In this document: one piece after another, positions 33,064 to 47,819 of the stretch
Layout of the letters: each line of letters opens with the position of its first letter
Position numbering within the stretch: the first letter of the stretch is position 1
Assembly: GCA_026745465.1 (NCBI GenBank)
Contig: JACYXH010000359.1
Location: 62,001-126,000 of the forward strand
DNA length: 64,000 nt
Direction: 5' to 3'
Origin: Lota lota
Taxonomy: Eukaryota; Chordata; Actinopteri; Gadiformes; Lotidae
Translations under genes and position numbers: made by a program
The notes under the pieces: model-generated
Told to the model about the DNA's origin: nothing
The model's input: only the letters and a program-made list of their open reading frames with translations
Database searches by the model: none

Positions 33064-34640
33064 GCAACTCCTCCCATCTATCATCCACATAGCATCCACC
33101 CACCCATTGTGTAGACAACACTTCTGGAATTAGAAAAGCCAATAATCATATCTTACAATGGTTCACTTTTACATCCCCTTCATCCTACCTTTAAAACAAT
33201 AGACACTACAAATTGTTTGACACTACAACAATGGCATGTTTATCAAAATGGTCTAAATGTATATTTACAGAATGTGAAAAGGTGTAATAAAAAAAATTCT
33301 TGACTGAATTTGGACTCCTTGTATTAGCGCCCATTAGCAACTGGCAGATGGTCAAATAGGATAGTTAAAATTGAATCTCAGTGGGTGTAGTTATTTGCTT
33401 ATGCTTTATGTCTAGAGTATCACCAGGTTCTCACCAACATTTTGAGGGTTTAAAGTTGCATGCTTACCCCTCTAATAAACACGGTACTTGAACCGCCCTC
33501 TCCAGCATAGAAGTCTAGATGGAAAGCATCTTATTTGGCACTTATTTCAATATGCCTCAAGACACAAGACAAAAATGTGGTGTTGGGAGAAAATAAAGCA
33601 TTGATATTTCTGCAACCCCTCTAAGCACTCACCAATTCTGCTTTCCCTCCCATTACATGCATTTGCTGTTAGTGAATGTGGTCCTAAGAGTTAAAGTAAT
33701 GGGGGATGTCTGTAAAACATGAGTACATCACTGAGGCTAACAGACGTCATCGATGAGTCACCCCATCCTAAAACATGGACATTCCACCTTTGACCAGCTC
33801 AGACCCATGTCGTGTGTCCATGGTTTTGTACTACAGCGTATATTCATCGTTTTCTATTTTTTTCCCCCATTACCACCCTTCCATAGATGCTGTTGGACCA
33901 ATTGTCAGTTGAATAGGGTTGTTTGTAAAACATGAAGTATCTTCAGCCCATGAATGATTGTAGGGTGTATTTGTTTGACTTTAAATCATTGTGATACTAC
34001 TTCAGATGACTTGAATTGTCTTTAACGCTAGAGCAGTTTTACACATTGTACACATGTAGTTAATTTTCTGCTAACTTGTCATTAAACAGGAAAATGCAGC
34101 CTAATTTTACAACGGTATGAATGCATTTTGACATGTCAACCCAAGCCTTGGAGAGGGGCTGAAAAAAAAAACTCCCCAAAACTTGACATTACTTGCCGTG
34201 TTTAGTGTATCTGTCATGGCACGGTACTTGCAAGTATACCGAAAATAAGATACTGTGTACACTAAATTGATGAAAAGTCGTGTTGGTTGGAATAACATTT
34301 GTAAGTTGTCTTGTGTAATCTTTCTGAGAATAACCATGTGTTCTGTGCCATAAAATAGATCTGATCTGTTGCTACTGTGAGCTCTAGTTTTTAATGGCGG
34401 CCCCAGACCCTTCTGATGGCAATTTCCTCCTATGGGATATTGTGACATCAGTAATATCCAGTTTTGTGACATATGTACAGAATGAAAAAGAAATGCATAA
34501 AAAGCTGTTTCTCTTCAACATTTGAAACTCACTGACACAAATTTAGCATTTTCAAAAGTGGAAAATGTCATGTATTCATGAGATATCCTTGCTTTACAGA
34601 CAGATCAAATAAAAATGATTCCAACCAGAGTTCAATGGTG
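33064..34640 (+). other. pfn2: pfn2 3' UTR with two poly(A) signals
   Basis: AATAAA occurs at about 33286, 220 bp after the second stop, and again at about 34608. The sequence between is AT-rich with no coding frame, so short and long 3' UTR forms are likely. Confidence 0.5.
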
Positions 34641-35386
34641 TGTCTCTTCTGTGGGCTTGGCTTAATGTATTTTTCTGCGTGCATTTTATAATTCTCACAA
34701 TCAACTAATATACGCCCAAGAGGGGGGCATCCTAATTCCAAATCAGACTACATACTGCAATACCAAAGCAGTGTTCTTCAACCTTTTTCAACACAAGGAC
34801 CCCTTGGTGGACTGAGATACGTATGAAGGTATTGCTGGAGCAAAACAACTGAGTACCTGTGACAGTGAAATTTGTAGTTGTAGAAAGTAAAATATAAATT
34901 CACATGTATCAGTAAATTTTAAGTCACAGAGAAAAATGCTTTAGGAGTTGCAAACTTGTAGAAATGTGCTTCTCTCCCACGAACAACAGTTACACCTCAA
35001 ATTCTTCATTGCAGATGCACAAATCCTATTCTACAAATCACAAATTTAGAAACTCATACGCTCACATTTTTGCTACAGTTGCTGCAGTGAATATGGTGCA
35101 AAACACATTCACACACCCGTGTCAAAAGATTCATGGACGTCATGGTCAACATTTTCACATCTGCAAATCAGTATGTGAATTCATTCATTCATTCATACAC
35201 CTGTAAAATATTTTCTCTGAAAGAAAATGTTTTGGATATTTTTGTAAACTGCTTGAATCTGCCGCTGCGAGTCTCAAATGCTGTTTTTTTCGCACACAAA
35301 TAACAAGCACCTCGCGATGGAAGCAAATCACTGCCATAAAGCTATAGAATTTTGTATATCGAAATGTAAACATAATTTAATTCATT

Positions 35387-36279
35387 ACATTGAAATATTA
35401 TACTTTGAAAACAAGGTAATCTGAATTTATTCGTTTTGAATTCACCTTTTTGAAATTCAAATATGGCATTTCAAGTTGTACCATTTTAAAATAAAATAAA
35501 CGTTCACTAATTAAGATACAAAAATTCAAGTTGCAGATATTTGAAATATGACATTCATTACTCATATTCAAGTGGTCAAAATATGGACTAGAAAATTCAA
35601 GCCGTAAAATACGCAAACTGAAGTACAGGGCATTCCAAGGACAGGCCTTAGCAATCGAGACTGAATAATCGATCCGACTGCTGTCATCATAGCGGTTATG
35701 TTGTGTTATGAGGGCTCTTGAACCCCTGAAAACCCTTATGCTTATTGAGGTCCGAGTTTAAATATACATAACTTACATAAACCGGCCCTGTCGTTCTCCC
35801 CAGAGCTCTTCCTGTGGGCCATCGATGGGTTTAATTCTCGAGCAGTTTTCTTTGATCATATGACGCGCTCTGATAGGTTACACCGCATTCTGTGACCCAC
35901 CGTATTCTGTGACCCCAGGGATCGCTGTTGCACATTTTCTGCAACATGCACGAGTTTAACACCGGCAGTACATTCGATTGCATTCAGTCTCGATTGCTTG
36001 TCCTGTCCTTGGAATGCCCTGCCACTGCAGTTCAAAATTGTATTGCTCGAATTTTCTGGTCCGTAATTTGACCACTTGAATATGAGTAATGAATATCGTA
36101 TTTCAAAAATCTGCAACTTGAATTTTTGTATCTGAATTAGTGAGCAAATAATTATATATTTTTTTGAAATCATGTTTTTGAAATGGTTCAACTTGAAATG
36201 CCATATTTAAATTTCAAAAAGGTGAATTCAAAACGAATGAATTCAGATGACCTTGTTTTCAATGTTATATTTAAATGTT
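35387..36279. mobile_element. foldback / MITE with about 275-bp inverted arms
   Basis: The left arm (35387-35662) reappears reversed at about 35985-36279, sharing 'ttcgttttgaattcacctt', 'atggcatttcaagtt', 'actcatattcaagtggtcaa' and 'ggcattccaaggacagg'. A spacer of about 320 bp separates the arms and has no protein-like frame. A few indels distinguish the arms. Terminal bases and target duplication are not clear. Confidence 0.72.
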
Positions 36280-36418
36280 ATGCATTCAATGCGCTCTCAC
36301 TTTTGTACCACATAGCTCAGTGAAATGTGGAGCAAATGTTACTTGTGCTGTTCAGAGAGTGACAACCTTTTTGCCCAATCAAAGACGCTCGTCTGGGCAC
36401 GTGTCCCTTGGCGACAGA

Positions 36419-36419
36419 A

Positions 36420-36450
<31 letters not shown>

Positions 36451-36466
36451 CTCCCTCCCTCCCACG
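36419..36466. repeat. poly-C run followed by (CCCT)n
   Basis: About 27 consecutive C residues, then CCCT units. Such a run is also prone to sequencing length error. Confidence 0.9.
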
Positions 36467-36785
36467 AAGGTATTGTGGCAACCCGGCTCTTGCGCAGCGC
36501 CCCAGGGGAGCAGTGGTAGAAGGAGTTTATCACCGCGCTCCCCGAGATCGCACACCTGAGCACATTAGCGATGAGTGGGGCACTCAACGCTATAAGAAAC
36601 ACCTGCGAGAGAAGAGGAGGAGGCGAAGCGGGAGATTGTTCGGGAGTATGTCAGCCAACGTAAAAGGCGCCTACGGGAATATCGTTTCTTTTTCCAGAAT
36701 GGAGAACGTCGCCTAAGTCCGGTAGATACGGAGCCGCGTCGAGAGGGACGATTCGCGGACTGAGTACGTTTGTAAAGGGAACAAA
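36467..36785. other. GC-rich segment of unknown origin
   Basis: This stretch is clearly more GC-rich and CpG-rich than its flanks, and it carries a short open frame with many arginines around 36600-36715. It might be the edge of an LTR or other retroelement, but I could not match a domain. It sits between the foldback element and the second Tc1 copy. Confidence 0.3.
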
Positions 36786-36789
36786 TAAC

Positions 36790-38352
36790 AAATAAAGGGA
36801 ACACTAAAACACTAAAATAACAACATCCTAGATCTGAATGAATTAAATAATCTCATTAAAAACTTTTTTCTTTACATAGTTGAATGTGCTGACAAAAATC
36901 ACACAAAAATTATCAATGGAAATCAAATTTATGGAGGTCTGGATTTGGAGTCACACTCAAAATTAAAGTGGAAAACCACACTACAGGCTGATCCAACTTT
37001 GATGTAATGTCCTTAAAACAAGTCAAAATGAGGCTCAGTAGTGTGTGTGGCCTCCACATGCCTGTATGACCTCCCTACAACGCCTGGGCATGCTCCTGAT
37101 GAGGTGGCGGATGGTCTCCTGAGGGATCTCCTCCCAGACCTGGACTAAAGCATCCGCCAACTCCTGGACAGTCTGTGGTGCAACGTGGCGTTGGTGGATG
37201 GAGCGAGACATGATGTCCCAGATGTGCTCAATTGGATTCAGGTCTGGGGAACGGGCGGGCCAGTCCATAGCATCAATGCCTTCCTCTTGCAGGAACTGCT
37301 GACACACTCCAGCCACATGAGGTCTAGCATTGTCTTGCATTAGGAGGAACCCAGGGCCAACCGCACCAGCATATGGTCTCACAAGGGGTCTGAGGATCTC
37401 ATCTCGGTACCTAATGGCAGTCAGGCTACCTCTGGCGAGCACATGGAGGGCTGTGCGGCCCCCCAACAAAATGCCATCCCACACCATGACTGACCCACCG
37501 GTCATGCTGGAGGATGTTGCAGGCGGCAGAACGTTCTCCACGGCGTCTCCAGACTCCGTCACGTCTGTCACATGTGCTCAGTGTGAACCTGCTTTCATCT
37601 GTGAAGAGCACAGGGCGCCAGTGGCGAATTTGCCAATCTTGGTGTTCTCTGGCAAATGCCAAACGTCCTGCACGGTGTTGGGCTGTAAGCACAACCCCCA
37701 CCTGTGGACGTCGGGCCCTCATACCACCCTCATGGAGTCTGTTTCTGACCGTTTGAGCAGACACATGCACATTTGTGGCCTGCTGGAGGTCATTTTGCAG
37801 GGCTCTGGCAGTGCTCCTCCTGCTCCTCCTTGCACAAAGGCGGAGGTAGCGGTCCTGCTGCTGGGTTGTTGCCCTCCTACGGCCTCCTCCACGTCTCCTG
37901 ATGTACTGGCCTGTCTCCTGGTAGCACCTCCATGCTCGGGACACTACGCTGACAGACACAGTAAACCTTCTTGCCACAGCTCGCATTGATGTGCCATCCT
38001 GGATGAGCTGCACTACCTGAGCCACTTGTGTGGGTTGTAGACTCCGTCTCATGCTACCACTAGAGTAAAAGCACCGCCAGCATTCAAAAGTGACCAAAAC
38101 ATCAGCCAGGAAGCATAGGAACTGAGAAGTGGTCTGTGGTCACCACCTGCAGAACCACTCCTTTATTGGGGGTGTCTTGCTAATTGCCTATAATTTCCAC
38201 CTGTTGTCTATTCCATTTGCACAACAGCATGTGAAATTTATTGTCAATCAGTGTTGCTTCCTAAGTGGACAGTTTGATTTCACAGAAGTGTGATTGACTT
38301 GGAGTTACATTGTGTTGTTTAAGTGTTCCCTTTATTTTTTTGAGCAGTGTAT
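36790..38352 (-). mobile_element. Tc1/mariner transposon, second family, near-intact transposase with one frameshift
   Basis: The minus strand encodes a Tc1-type transposase in two overlapping frames: 38097 to about 37500 (helix-turn-helix '[20 protein letters not shown]', catalytic '[11 protein letters not shown]') and 37571-37035 ('[19 protein letters not shown]', 'LLMQDNARPHVAGVCQQFL', 'WPARSPDLNPIEHIWDI'). A single frameshift near 37490-37500 breaks it. The right end 'tgttccctttatttttttga' followed by 'gcagtgta' is the inverted repeat; the left end has only 'aaataaagggaacacta', so its outer 15 or so bases are lost. The family differs from the 27-kb copy. Confidence 0.9.
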
Positions 38353-39269
38353 ATTTTTTATTTTGTTTTATTATAAAAATTGGTTGCATGAATGTTTTCC
38401 CAGGCCTTATTATATTTTAATTGTTTTATTAACCTGTGAATATATCCAGCTTTGATGCTTAGTTGTAAGTATTGTACACATAATTAAACTCAATTTCAGG
38501 TTCATACTTTTACATTGTCGTTTTATTTATTTATGTTGAACAATACATTGAATAAATGTTATGAGTTACTTTTTTTAAATTCTTCTTTTATAAAATATTG
38601 GTTTCAGCAGCATATCTCAGTGGGATGACCCTGGTGAAAGGCACATAGCTTGTCTGGAGTAGACCTGAAGGTGGAATTGGACTTAAACCCGCGGGTTAGG
38701 TGAAAATATTATACACCAAAAAGATATAGGCCTATATATATTATACAAAAATTAGTTGGAGCCCCCCAAAAAAAATCGCGGACCCCGGTTCAAGACTGCT
38801 GTTTTAGAAAGTACAAGACGAGCGATAATTAGGTTGTGAGTTACAGTGTATGTAAACAGTGTGTTAAAGGTGACACATCACCAGTGGTCTCCTACAGTTG
38901 GACTAGTTCCCCTTTTTTCTTAGGCCTACTAAAATGTATTGTCCTTACGTGCAATATAGTCGAAGGATTGTCTCGTTGAAGCGTTTAAGTCGTGCAAAAT
39001 TGAATGAGTAACGGACACGTTAACAATTACACCAAAACAATTAATAAAAATGAAATGGTTTTAACACTTGTATTTTACATGAACAGAATCAAAAAATTAA
39101 AACCCCAACGCTGACCATTTAAATTGAGCCTCGATCACACCTGTGCAAGGTAGACTAGGCTACATGTCATTAGTCGATAACTCAGCGCACCTTTAACAAG
39201 AAATAATTTAGAGTTGGGATTTTGCGGCACACTGTTGTTTGTTGATCTGCACCGTGTGCACGTTATCCA

Positions 39270-42200
39270 ATGGCGTGGAGAAGGATTGTGATATGTATAG
39301 GAATGTTATTGTGTGCCATTGCTCGTTGCCATTGCGTGGCTCTTTCAAAAGTGTCCACACCAAACCCTTCCATAATTTGGAAGTTCAACTCGAGAGGAAA
39401 TTCGACACAAATTAAAACGAAAGAGGCACATATTCCCAGGGGAAGACTGTTTATTGGACGTCGTCCTCGACAAAGTGCAAGGCTCGAAGACCATCTCGTT
39501 GATACAGACTATCAATCTGATATGGGTACGTTCAATTGACGACTAACAATTCAAAATCGATTATTGCACAGTTTTACAGTTCGACGTATCGTGACTTTTA
39601 TGACCCGTTTAGATATAATGCCGTTCATTGTAGAGCTGAAGCCAGTCTGTCTTGTTTGTATGCCTAAAGGTTGGGATGAGGCAGAGGCCTACTTCAAAGC
39701 GCAGGGAGATGGTGCCGCAAATCCCGGCAGTAAAGCAGTTCAGAAACTGATGCAAACGGAGCCTAATGTTGAATGCGCAGATGACTCGATGAAGCTAAAT
39801 GTTCAAGGTTCATTTTCTACCCCTGGAGCTCTATTCGTGGTAGACAGAGGTATGAATTGTTGACTTTCGTCCATTGTAGGCCTAAACATTAAATGGGAAA
39901 TGGTTGTCAGAAAGATATCTTGTAACTAATTCACTGATCCTGATACAACAGTTTCCCAAATGGGCCGAGGGGTAGCCTACCTCAGGCCCTTACAGTGGTT
40001 ACTTAGAGTTACGTTATACAAAAAAAATACATCTTTAATATGTAGCCTACGTTGTACAATTGACCTGTATCAACAAGAAGCAATCACTGCACATTTAATT
40101 CACCAAGTGAGAAACATTAAATGTAGTGTGTACTAACCTTGATTCCCAGGGGGAAATAGCTTTTTACAATTTGCTCTGTAATTAAGTAATCACGTGTATT
40201 TTAGAATTTACATAGGCCTCATCAAAATGTATTATTTTGTGTGTGTATATATTTTACACCAACATTTCATACAGGAAGCAGTCTGGCTCCTCTTCCCCTG
40301 TCAGAGCTCCCTTCAAGCTGTGGATATACCTTGAAAACGACACAAAGAGATTTGGTCTTGGTTGCACCTTATGATGGTTGTTTTGTCTCTCTTGAGGTTT
40401 GATTTGCAAGCTTGGTTATGTCAATTTCGCCAATTATAGTTTCATGTTTTACTTTCACCTTAAATGCAATTTCCATCTACCAACAGGAAGAGAGCCATGT
40501 TCTTTCACTTCGCTGGTGGGGTATACCGGTGAGAATGTCTTGCCCTGTCAGGAGACAGTCTCTGTATAATCCTCCTATGGTAACCTGCAACACTGCAGGA
40601 ATGGTCGTGAAAACAGACTGGGCTTCTCCAGTTGACAAAATACAAGTTAATTGTATGTATTTCTCAATGGAATGTTTTGTTTAAAGGTGCAGTGTGTCGG
40701 ATTAAGTGGTATCTAGTGGTAAGGTTGCGGATTGCAATCACCTGGCACCCCCTCCCTTTCCAAGAACTAGGATGAACTACAGTGGCCTGTAAGTTGCCAT
40801 TAGGTACTTCCAAAGTGATGTCATTGTCTATTACAGCATTGTGTAGCCATGTGAGGAGGTTGTAGGTTTTTTTGTAGGTTGTATTTAGTCTGTACAACTA
40901 TAGGTCCTAGCTTACAAGTAAGATAGTGATTATGATTAATTGAAAAGGCGTCCTCTCTAAAGCAGTTTGTCCGTTCTGGGCTACTGTAGAAACATGGCGT
41001 TTCAACATTGTGGGCTGGTTGGAAGTGGACCCGCTCCCCTTGTAGATATAAAGGGCTCATTGTAAGGGAACGAAACATAACAATTATTTTCATGGGATTC
41101 TACACTAATTAAAACGTATATTTAGTTCTAATTCTGCCAAGTCTGTTCCGCTAGATGCCACTAAATTCTACACATTGCACCTTTAAAGTTGACCGACCTT
41201 TAGGTGACGTGATTTGTAAAAGCTCTAAGTACTTGGCTATTTGTTTTCAGTGAATGGTCAGTGGAAACCCCTGATGGAGGTCTTGCCAAGATGTGGGTTT
41301 GGCTTAGAATTTGCTTCTAATCCTGGCGGTGTAGCCATCTCTATTAGCTATGTCCCCTGTATGGGAGTGAAGGTATAGTTCCACACCTTGTTCTTTTTTA
41401 GTTGGCTTATTTTAACATTGTTGAACACTGTGATATCTGTGTTGCAGGATGGAATGTTCACTCTGGGCCTGGCTGGAGATGGTGCAGTTAACGTTTCTTG
41501 TCCAAGCGTACAAATTGTTGATGGCCCAAGCAAAGGTGTTCTTCACACTGTGGCTCCCTTGAAATACCCAAATATTCCTCCGGCTGGTACTCCAGAAGAC
41601 CAAAAGCAAAACTCCATTAATCAACCACCTAAAGCCCAAGTACCAGTGACTCTTCCACCTAAAAAGCCTGCAGCCCCAGACAACCAACCCCCCCAGTCTA
41701 ATCCATTTCCTTACTATTTCTGGCCACCACAGCTAACTGAAGTTCCTGACCTACTAACACCTGATGCTCTGCAGAAACCGGTATCACCAGCTCCAAAGAC
41801 TGAAGGGCAAGCACCTGTGACTCAACCCAAGCCACCTAAAACCCATGACAGTAAAAAACCTGTAGGTCCAGAGGGACAAAACCCACAGCCTTATCAATTC
41901 CCTTACTTTACCTGGCCACCATATCCATCTGCTTGGCAAGCTCCAGATAAATTTCCACCCCATCAAAATCCATTCTATCCTCCATCTGTTCCGGCTGGTC
42001 CTTCACAGAAACCTACATCACCAACTTCAAAGACTGAAGGGCAAGAACCTGTGACTCAACCCAAGCCACCTAAAACCCATGACAGTAAAAAACCTGGAGG
42101 TCCAGAGGGACAAAACCCACAGCCTTATCAATTTCCTTACCTTACCTGGCCACCATATCCATCTGCTTGGCAAGCTCCAGATCAATTTCCACCCCATCAG

Positions 42201-44198
42201 AATCCATTCTATCCTCCATCTGTTCCGGCTGGTCCTTCACAGAAACCTACATCACCAACTTCAAAGACTGAAGGGCAAGAACCTGTGACTCAACCCAAGC
42301 CACCTAAAACCCATGACAGTAAAAAACCTGTAGGTCCAGAGGGACAAAACCCACAGCCTTATCAATTTCCTTACTTTACCTGGCCACCATATCCATCTGC
42401 TTGGCAAGCTCCAGATCAATTTCCACCCCATCAGAATCCATTCTATCCTCCATCTGTTCCGGCTGGTCCTTCACAAAAACCTACATCACCAACTTCAAAG
42501 ACTGAAGGGCAAGAACCTGTGACTCAACCCAAGCCACCTAAAACCCATGACAGTAAAAAACCTGTAGGTCCAGAGGGACAAAACCCACAGCCTTATCAAT
42601 TTCCTTACTTTACCTGGCCACCATATCCATCTGCTTGGCAAGCTCCAGATCAATTTCCACCCCATCAAAATCCATTCTATCCTCCATCTGTTCCGGCTGG
42701 TCCTTCACAAAAACCTACATCACCAACTTCAAAGACTGAAGGGCAAGAACCTGTGACTCAACCCAAGCCACCTAAAACCCATGACAGTAAAAAACATGTA
42801 GGTCCAGAGGGACAAAACCCACAGCCTTATCAATTTCCTTACTTTACCTGGCCACCACCTCCATCTGCTTGGCAAGCTCCAGATACATTTCCACCCCATC
42901 AGAATCCATTCTATCCTCCATCTGTTCCGGCTGGTCCTTCACAAAAACCTACATCACCAACTTCAAAGACTGAAGGGCAAGAACCTGTGACTCAACCCAA
43001 GCCACCTAAAACCCATGACAGTAAAAAACCTGTAGGTCCAGAGGGACAAAACCCACAGCCTTATCAATTTCCTTACTACTTCTGGCCACCACAGCCCTCC
43101 GAGGGTCCTGTGCAAGAACCTGCGACTGTAACCAAGCCACCTAAATCCGGGGTCACTACAAACCTTCCACCTAGTGATCCTCTAGCTACAGTGACCCAAA
43201 CAAAACCTAGCAAATCTGAACCAGGACCCCCATTTAATCCCCTTGTACAATGCCCTCAGAAATGCCTTTCTGGATTAAGTGAATGCTGTGTGTCCTTCAG
43301 TTATCACCAACATGATCACTTTATTTACCCTCCTAAAGTTGATCGTAGAATTGGCCTATTGTCTGCATTGGGAAAATCTGTTCCAGAGGAAATACAGGGC
43401 ACTCCACGCACTGGGCTACCTGACCCTATCGAAGCATCCCATGATATAATTGTGAACCCTCAACTCCAAAATGAGGCAGAAGATTTGCTTAATTTTCTAT
43501 CACAGGCAGTTAAATATGCAAGCAAAGCAAATAAAGTATTGGCATATTCTCCACGAGAGGGCATTCTTAACCAGGATTTACCACAAAGCTTTGAACCCTC
43601 TCAGTCAGAGTGGGGCCCCTCTACCTACATCCAACAATTTGAAGAACCAACAAATGAACTGCAAACACCTGACAAGAAGCAAAGCCAATCTCAAACCCCT
43701 GTGAATCAAGGTCAGTTTACGATTTTGGAACCTGGAATGGTTCAATATAACATGTTTCAAGATGCCAAGGCATCAAGTGGTGATTCAACTGACTACTTTG
43801 AGGCTGTGCACCCTTTGAGTAACTCAAGGAAATTTGAAAAGCTGACATCTGAACATCCATTTTCCAATGGGTACGTGTTGTTGGAACATGGTCCTCCAAG
43901 AAGCGACCCAAGTTCCCCGAAGTTGACAGCCAGGGACCTGGGTCGTAGTCAAACACACTTGGCGTCTGAGCCTTTAAGCCATTATCAACAAAACAAGGGG
44001 AAATCTCATCTACCACAACCTGGAAACCAAATGGATGCAATGTATAGAAGTGAAGCTCGTATGACTGGTCAAGAACCCCATTACTATGTGCCGTTGTCTT
44101 ACCCTGCTCGGACTGGTCAATTTCAATCCAATCATAACCTTGGACAGGCATTCGAAGGATGGCATTCTTCAGTTGATGGCTATCCAAATGGCAAGTAA
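39270..44198 (+). CDS. Secreted protein with two ZP-N-like modules and a proline-rich repeat domain
   Basis: Six exons: 39270-39525, 39634-39849, 40275-40396, 40487-40652, 41251-41372 and 41448-44198, 3633 bases, 1210 residues, all phases consistent. The N-terminus 'MAWRRIVICIGMLLCAIARC' is a signal peptide. A CxxC ('VCLVC', residues 91-94) precedes two four-cysteine modules: Cys133/173/193/217 and Cys232/268/290/312. The first has the ZP-N look ('VECADDSMKLNV', 'SCGYTL', 'APYDGCF', 'RMSCP'), the second 'VTCNTAGMVV', 'RCGFGLEF', 'YVPCMG', 'VNVSCP'. No ZP-C half or membrane segment was seen. The giant last exon holds six 78-residue P-rich repeats (about 412-845), then 'CPQKCLSGLSECC' and a hydrophilic tail. 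ZP-N modules build egg coats, so a role in the egg envelope or another extracellular matrix is inferred. A further short exon at 44279 would replace the end if 'gtaacg' at 44194 is used as a donor. Poly(A) signal near 44343. I cannot name the gene. Confidence 0.82.
40681..41187. mobile_element. hAT-type MITE in intron 4 of the ZP-N gene
   Basis: The left end reads 'aaaggtgcagtgtgtcgga' then 'gtggtatctagtgg'; the right end reversed reads 'aaaggtgcaatgtgtagaa' then 'gtggcatctagcgg'. These inverted ends of about 40 bp match a very common fish MITE type. There is no coding content. Confidence 0.75.
41801..43100 (+). repeat. 234-bp in-frame coding repeat array in the ZP-N gene
   Basis: The landmark 'tgaagggcaag' recurs at 41801, 42035, 42269, 42503, 42737 and 42971, exactly 234 bp (78 codons) apart. 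Units include 'PVTQPKPPKTHDSKKP', 'GPEGQNPQPYQFPY', 'TWPPYPSAWQAPD' and 'FPPHQNPFYPPSVPAGPSQK'. Only a few base changes separate copies, so the array was homogenised recently. Confidence 0.97.
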
Positions 44199-44348
44199 CG
44201 GCTCCCTAGGCTCAGGACTTCCACTTTGTATTTAATGGTTTCGAATACTTTCATGTATTTTTCTTTTTCTCTCCAGGAGACGTAAACCAACCAATCCCAG
44301 TAAATGGTCATGGGAAGTGAACACTGTTGCATTATATTGTGAAATAAA

Positions 44349-45155
44349 ATGGAATGGAAAAATGTTTTCATTTCAGACCTGCTGAGTTAACATGGTCCTC
44401 TGTGTTAATAACCCTGGTTAACATCTGTCATGTGCAGACGAATTCTAATGAATAAACTTCCACCATCCCCTATTAATAATTGTTCCAAATGGGGTTCTTT
44501 TTGGAAGAACAATTTATGGTAGTGTTTGTGAACTGTCCAGACAAATGAAGCAAAAAGTACATTGACCCTTAAAAGCTTTTCGACTTATTTACACAAACTC
44601 CGGAACTAAAGTTACTGAAGTATTGACCCGTCTATGCAAATAGTGTTTTGTTACTTCATCTTGTCTCTTCATTCAACCTTGTTTTATGTTAAATATCTGC
44701 CAGTTACGGTTTTCAATGACATATTTAGTTAGGTGTTGCAAGCTCAAAATAATTTATATGTTGGGTGCACCCTGCAAATTCCAAATGAGTAATCAACTTA
44801 TTCTTTTGAAGAGGCTTTTGATTTGGGAAAACTGCCTTTTATCTGACCAATGACCCTTTACATTGGCTCACATTTGTAATGAAATCTGGTAAAATAATTT
44901 AGGATTTTATTAACTCCTTGATGTGCATGGAATTCAATGTTCAACTACCAAACCTGTTGATTCCTTGCAGAGGCTTCAAGAATTATATTATTCAAGTTCC
45001 ATTTGGCAAAAGCAATTTTAGTCCATTAAGTTCTTACTGGGTCTTGGTGTGAAGCTCAACAGCCAAGGTCAAATCAAAATTCAAACTTTCGTTTAAATGT
45101 TCATTCTGAAGCTAATATTTTCTCTGCCTCTGTTTCCAAGTACCACATGAGATTG
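44349..45155. other. spacer between convergent ZP-N gene and ahsg
   Basis: AT-rich unique DNA with no coding or repeat structure that I can support. The poly(A) signals of the two genes lie at its edges. Confidence 0.5.
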
Positions 45156-45363
45156 TACAACCATAAGGAAAGTTTTATTGATCAGTCAAGATGGTGTTTG
45201 TTAGTGTTAAACCATATTTGACTGACTCTTTGAGTTGCTTATGTTCTGCAGCTAGTTCCCTGTAGTATACAGCCAGGTCTCTGCAGGACATGTTTGGGTA
45301 TAACAGGACAGTCCTTGTCTGCAATGCTGTGGAGTCTTTGTGATGTGAGGAACCACCAAACAC

Positions 45364-47760
<2,397 letters not shown>

Positions 47761-47819
47761 GCTTTGGGTGCACATTTCCCACAAGATGAGCTACAGGGCC
47801 AAAAAGTGTAAGCAAGATA

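Larger units (their letters stand above)
34769..38801. mobile_element. possible old hAT-like shell containing two younger elements
   Basis: The left edge begins 'cagtgttcttcaaccttttt' followed by 'aaggacccc'; the right edge, reversed, begins 'cagcagtcttgaacc' followed by 'ggggtcc'. These resemble the diverged inverted ends of hAT transposons ('CAGTG...TCAACC...GACCCC'). Between them lie a foldback element and a Tc1 copy. I found no target duplication and no transposase, so the unity of the shell is inference. Confidence 0.38.

Noticed and set aside
37330-37989. 219-codon plus-strand frame
   Set aside because: Antisense shadow of the second Tc1 transposase.
44279-44400. Extra 3' exon of the ZP-N gene after 'ctctccag'
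   Set aside because: It requires a donor 'gtaacg' overlapping the stop and would run past the poly(A) signal; kept only as an alternative.
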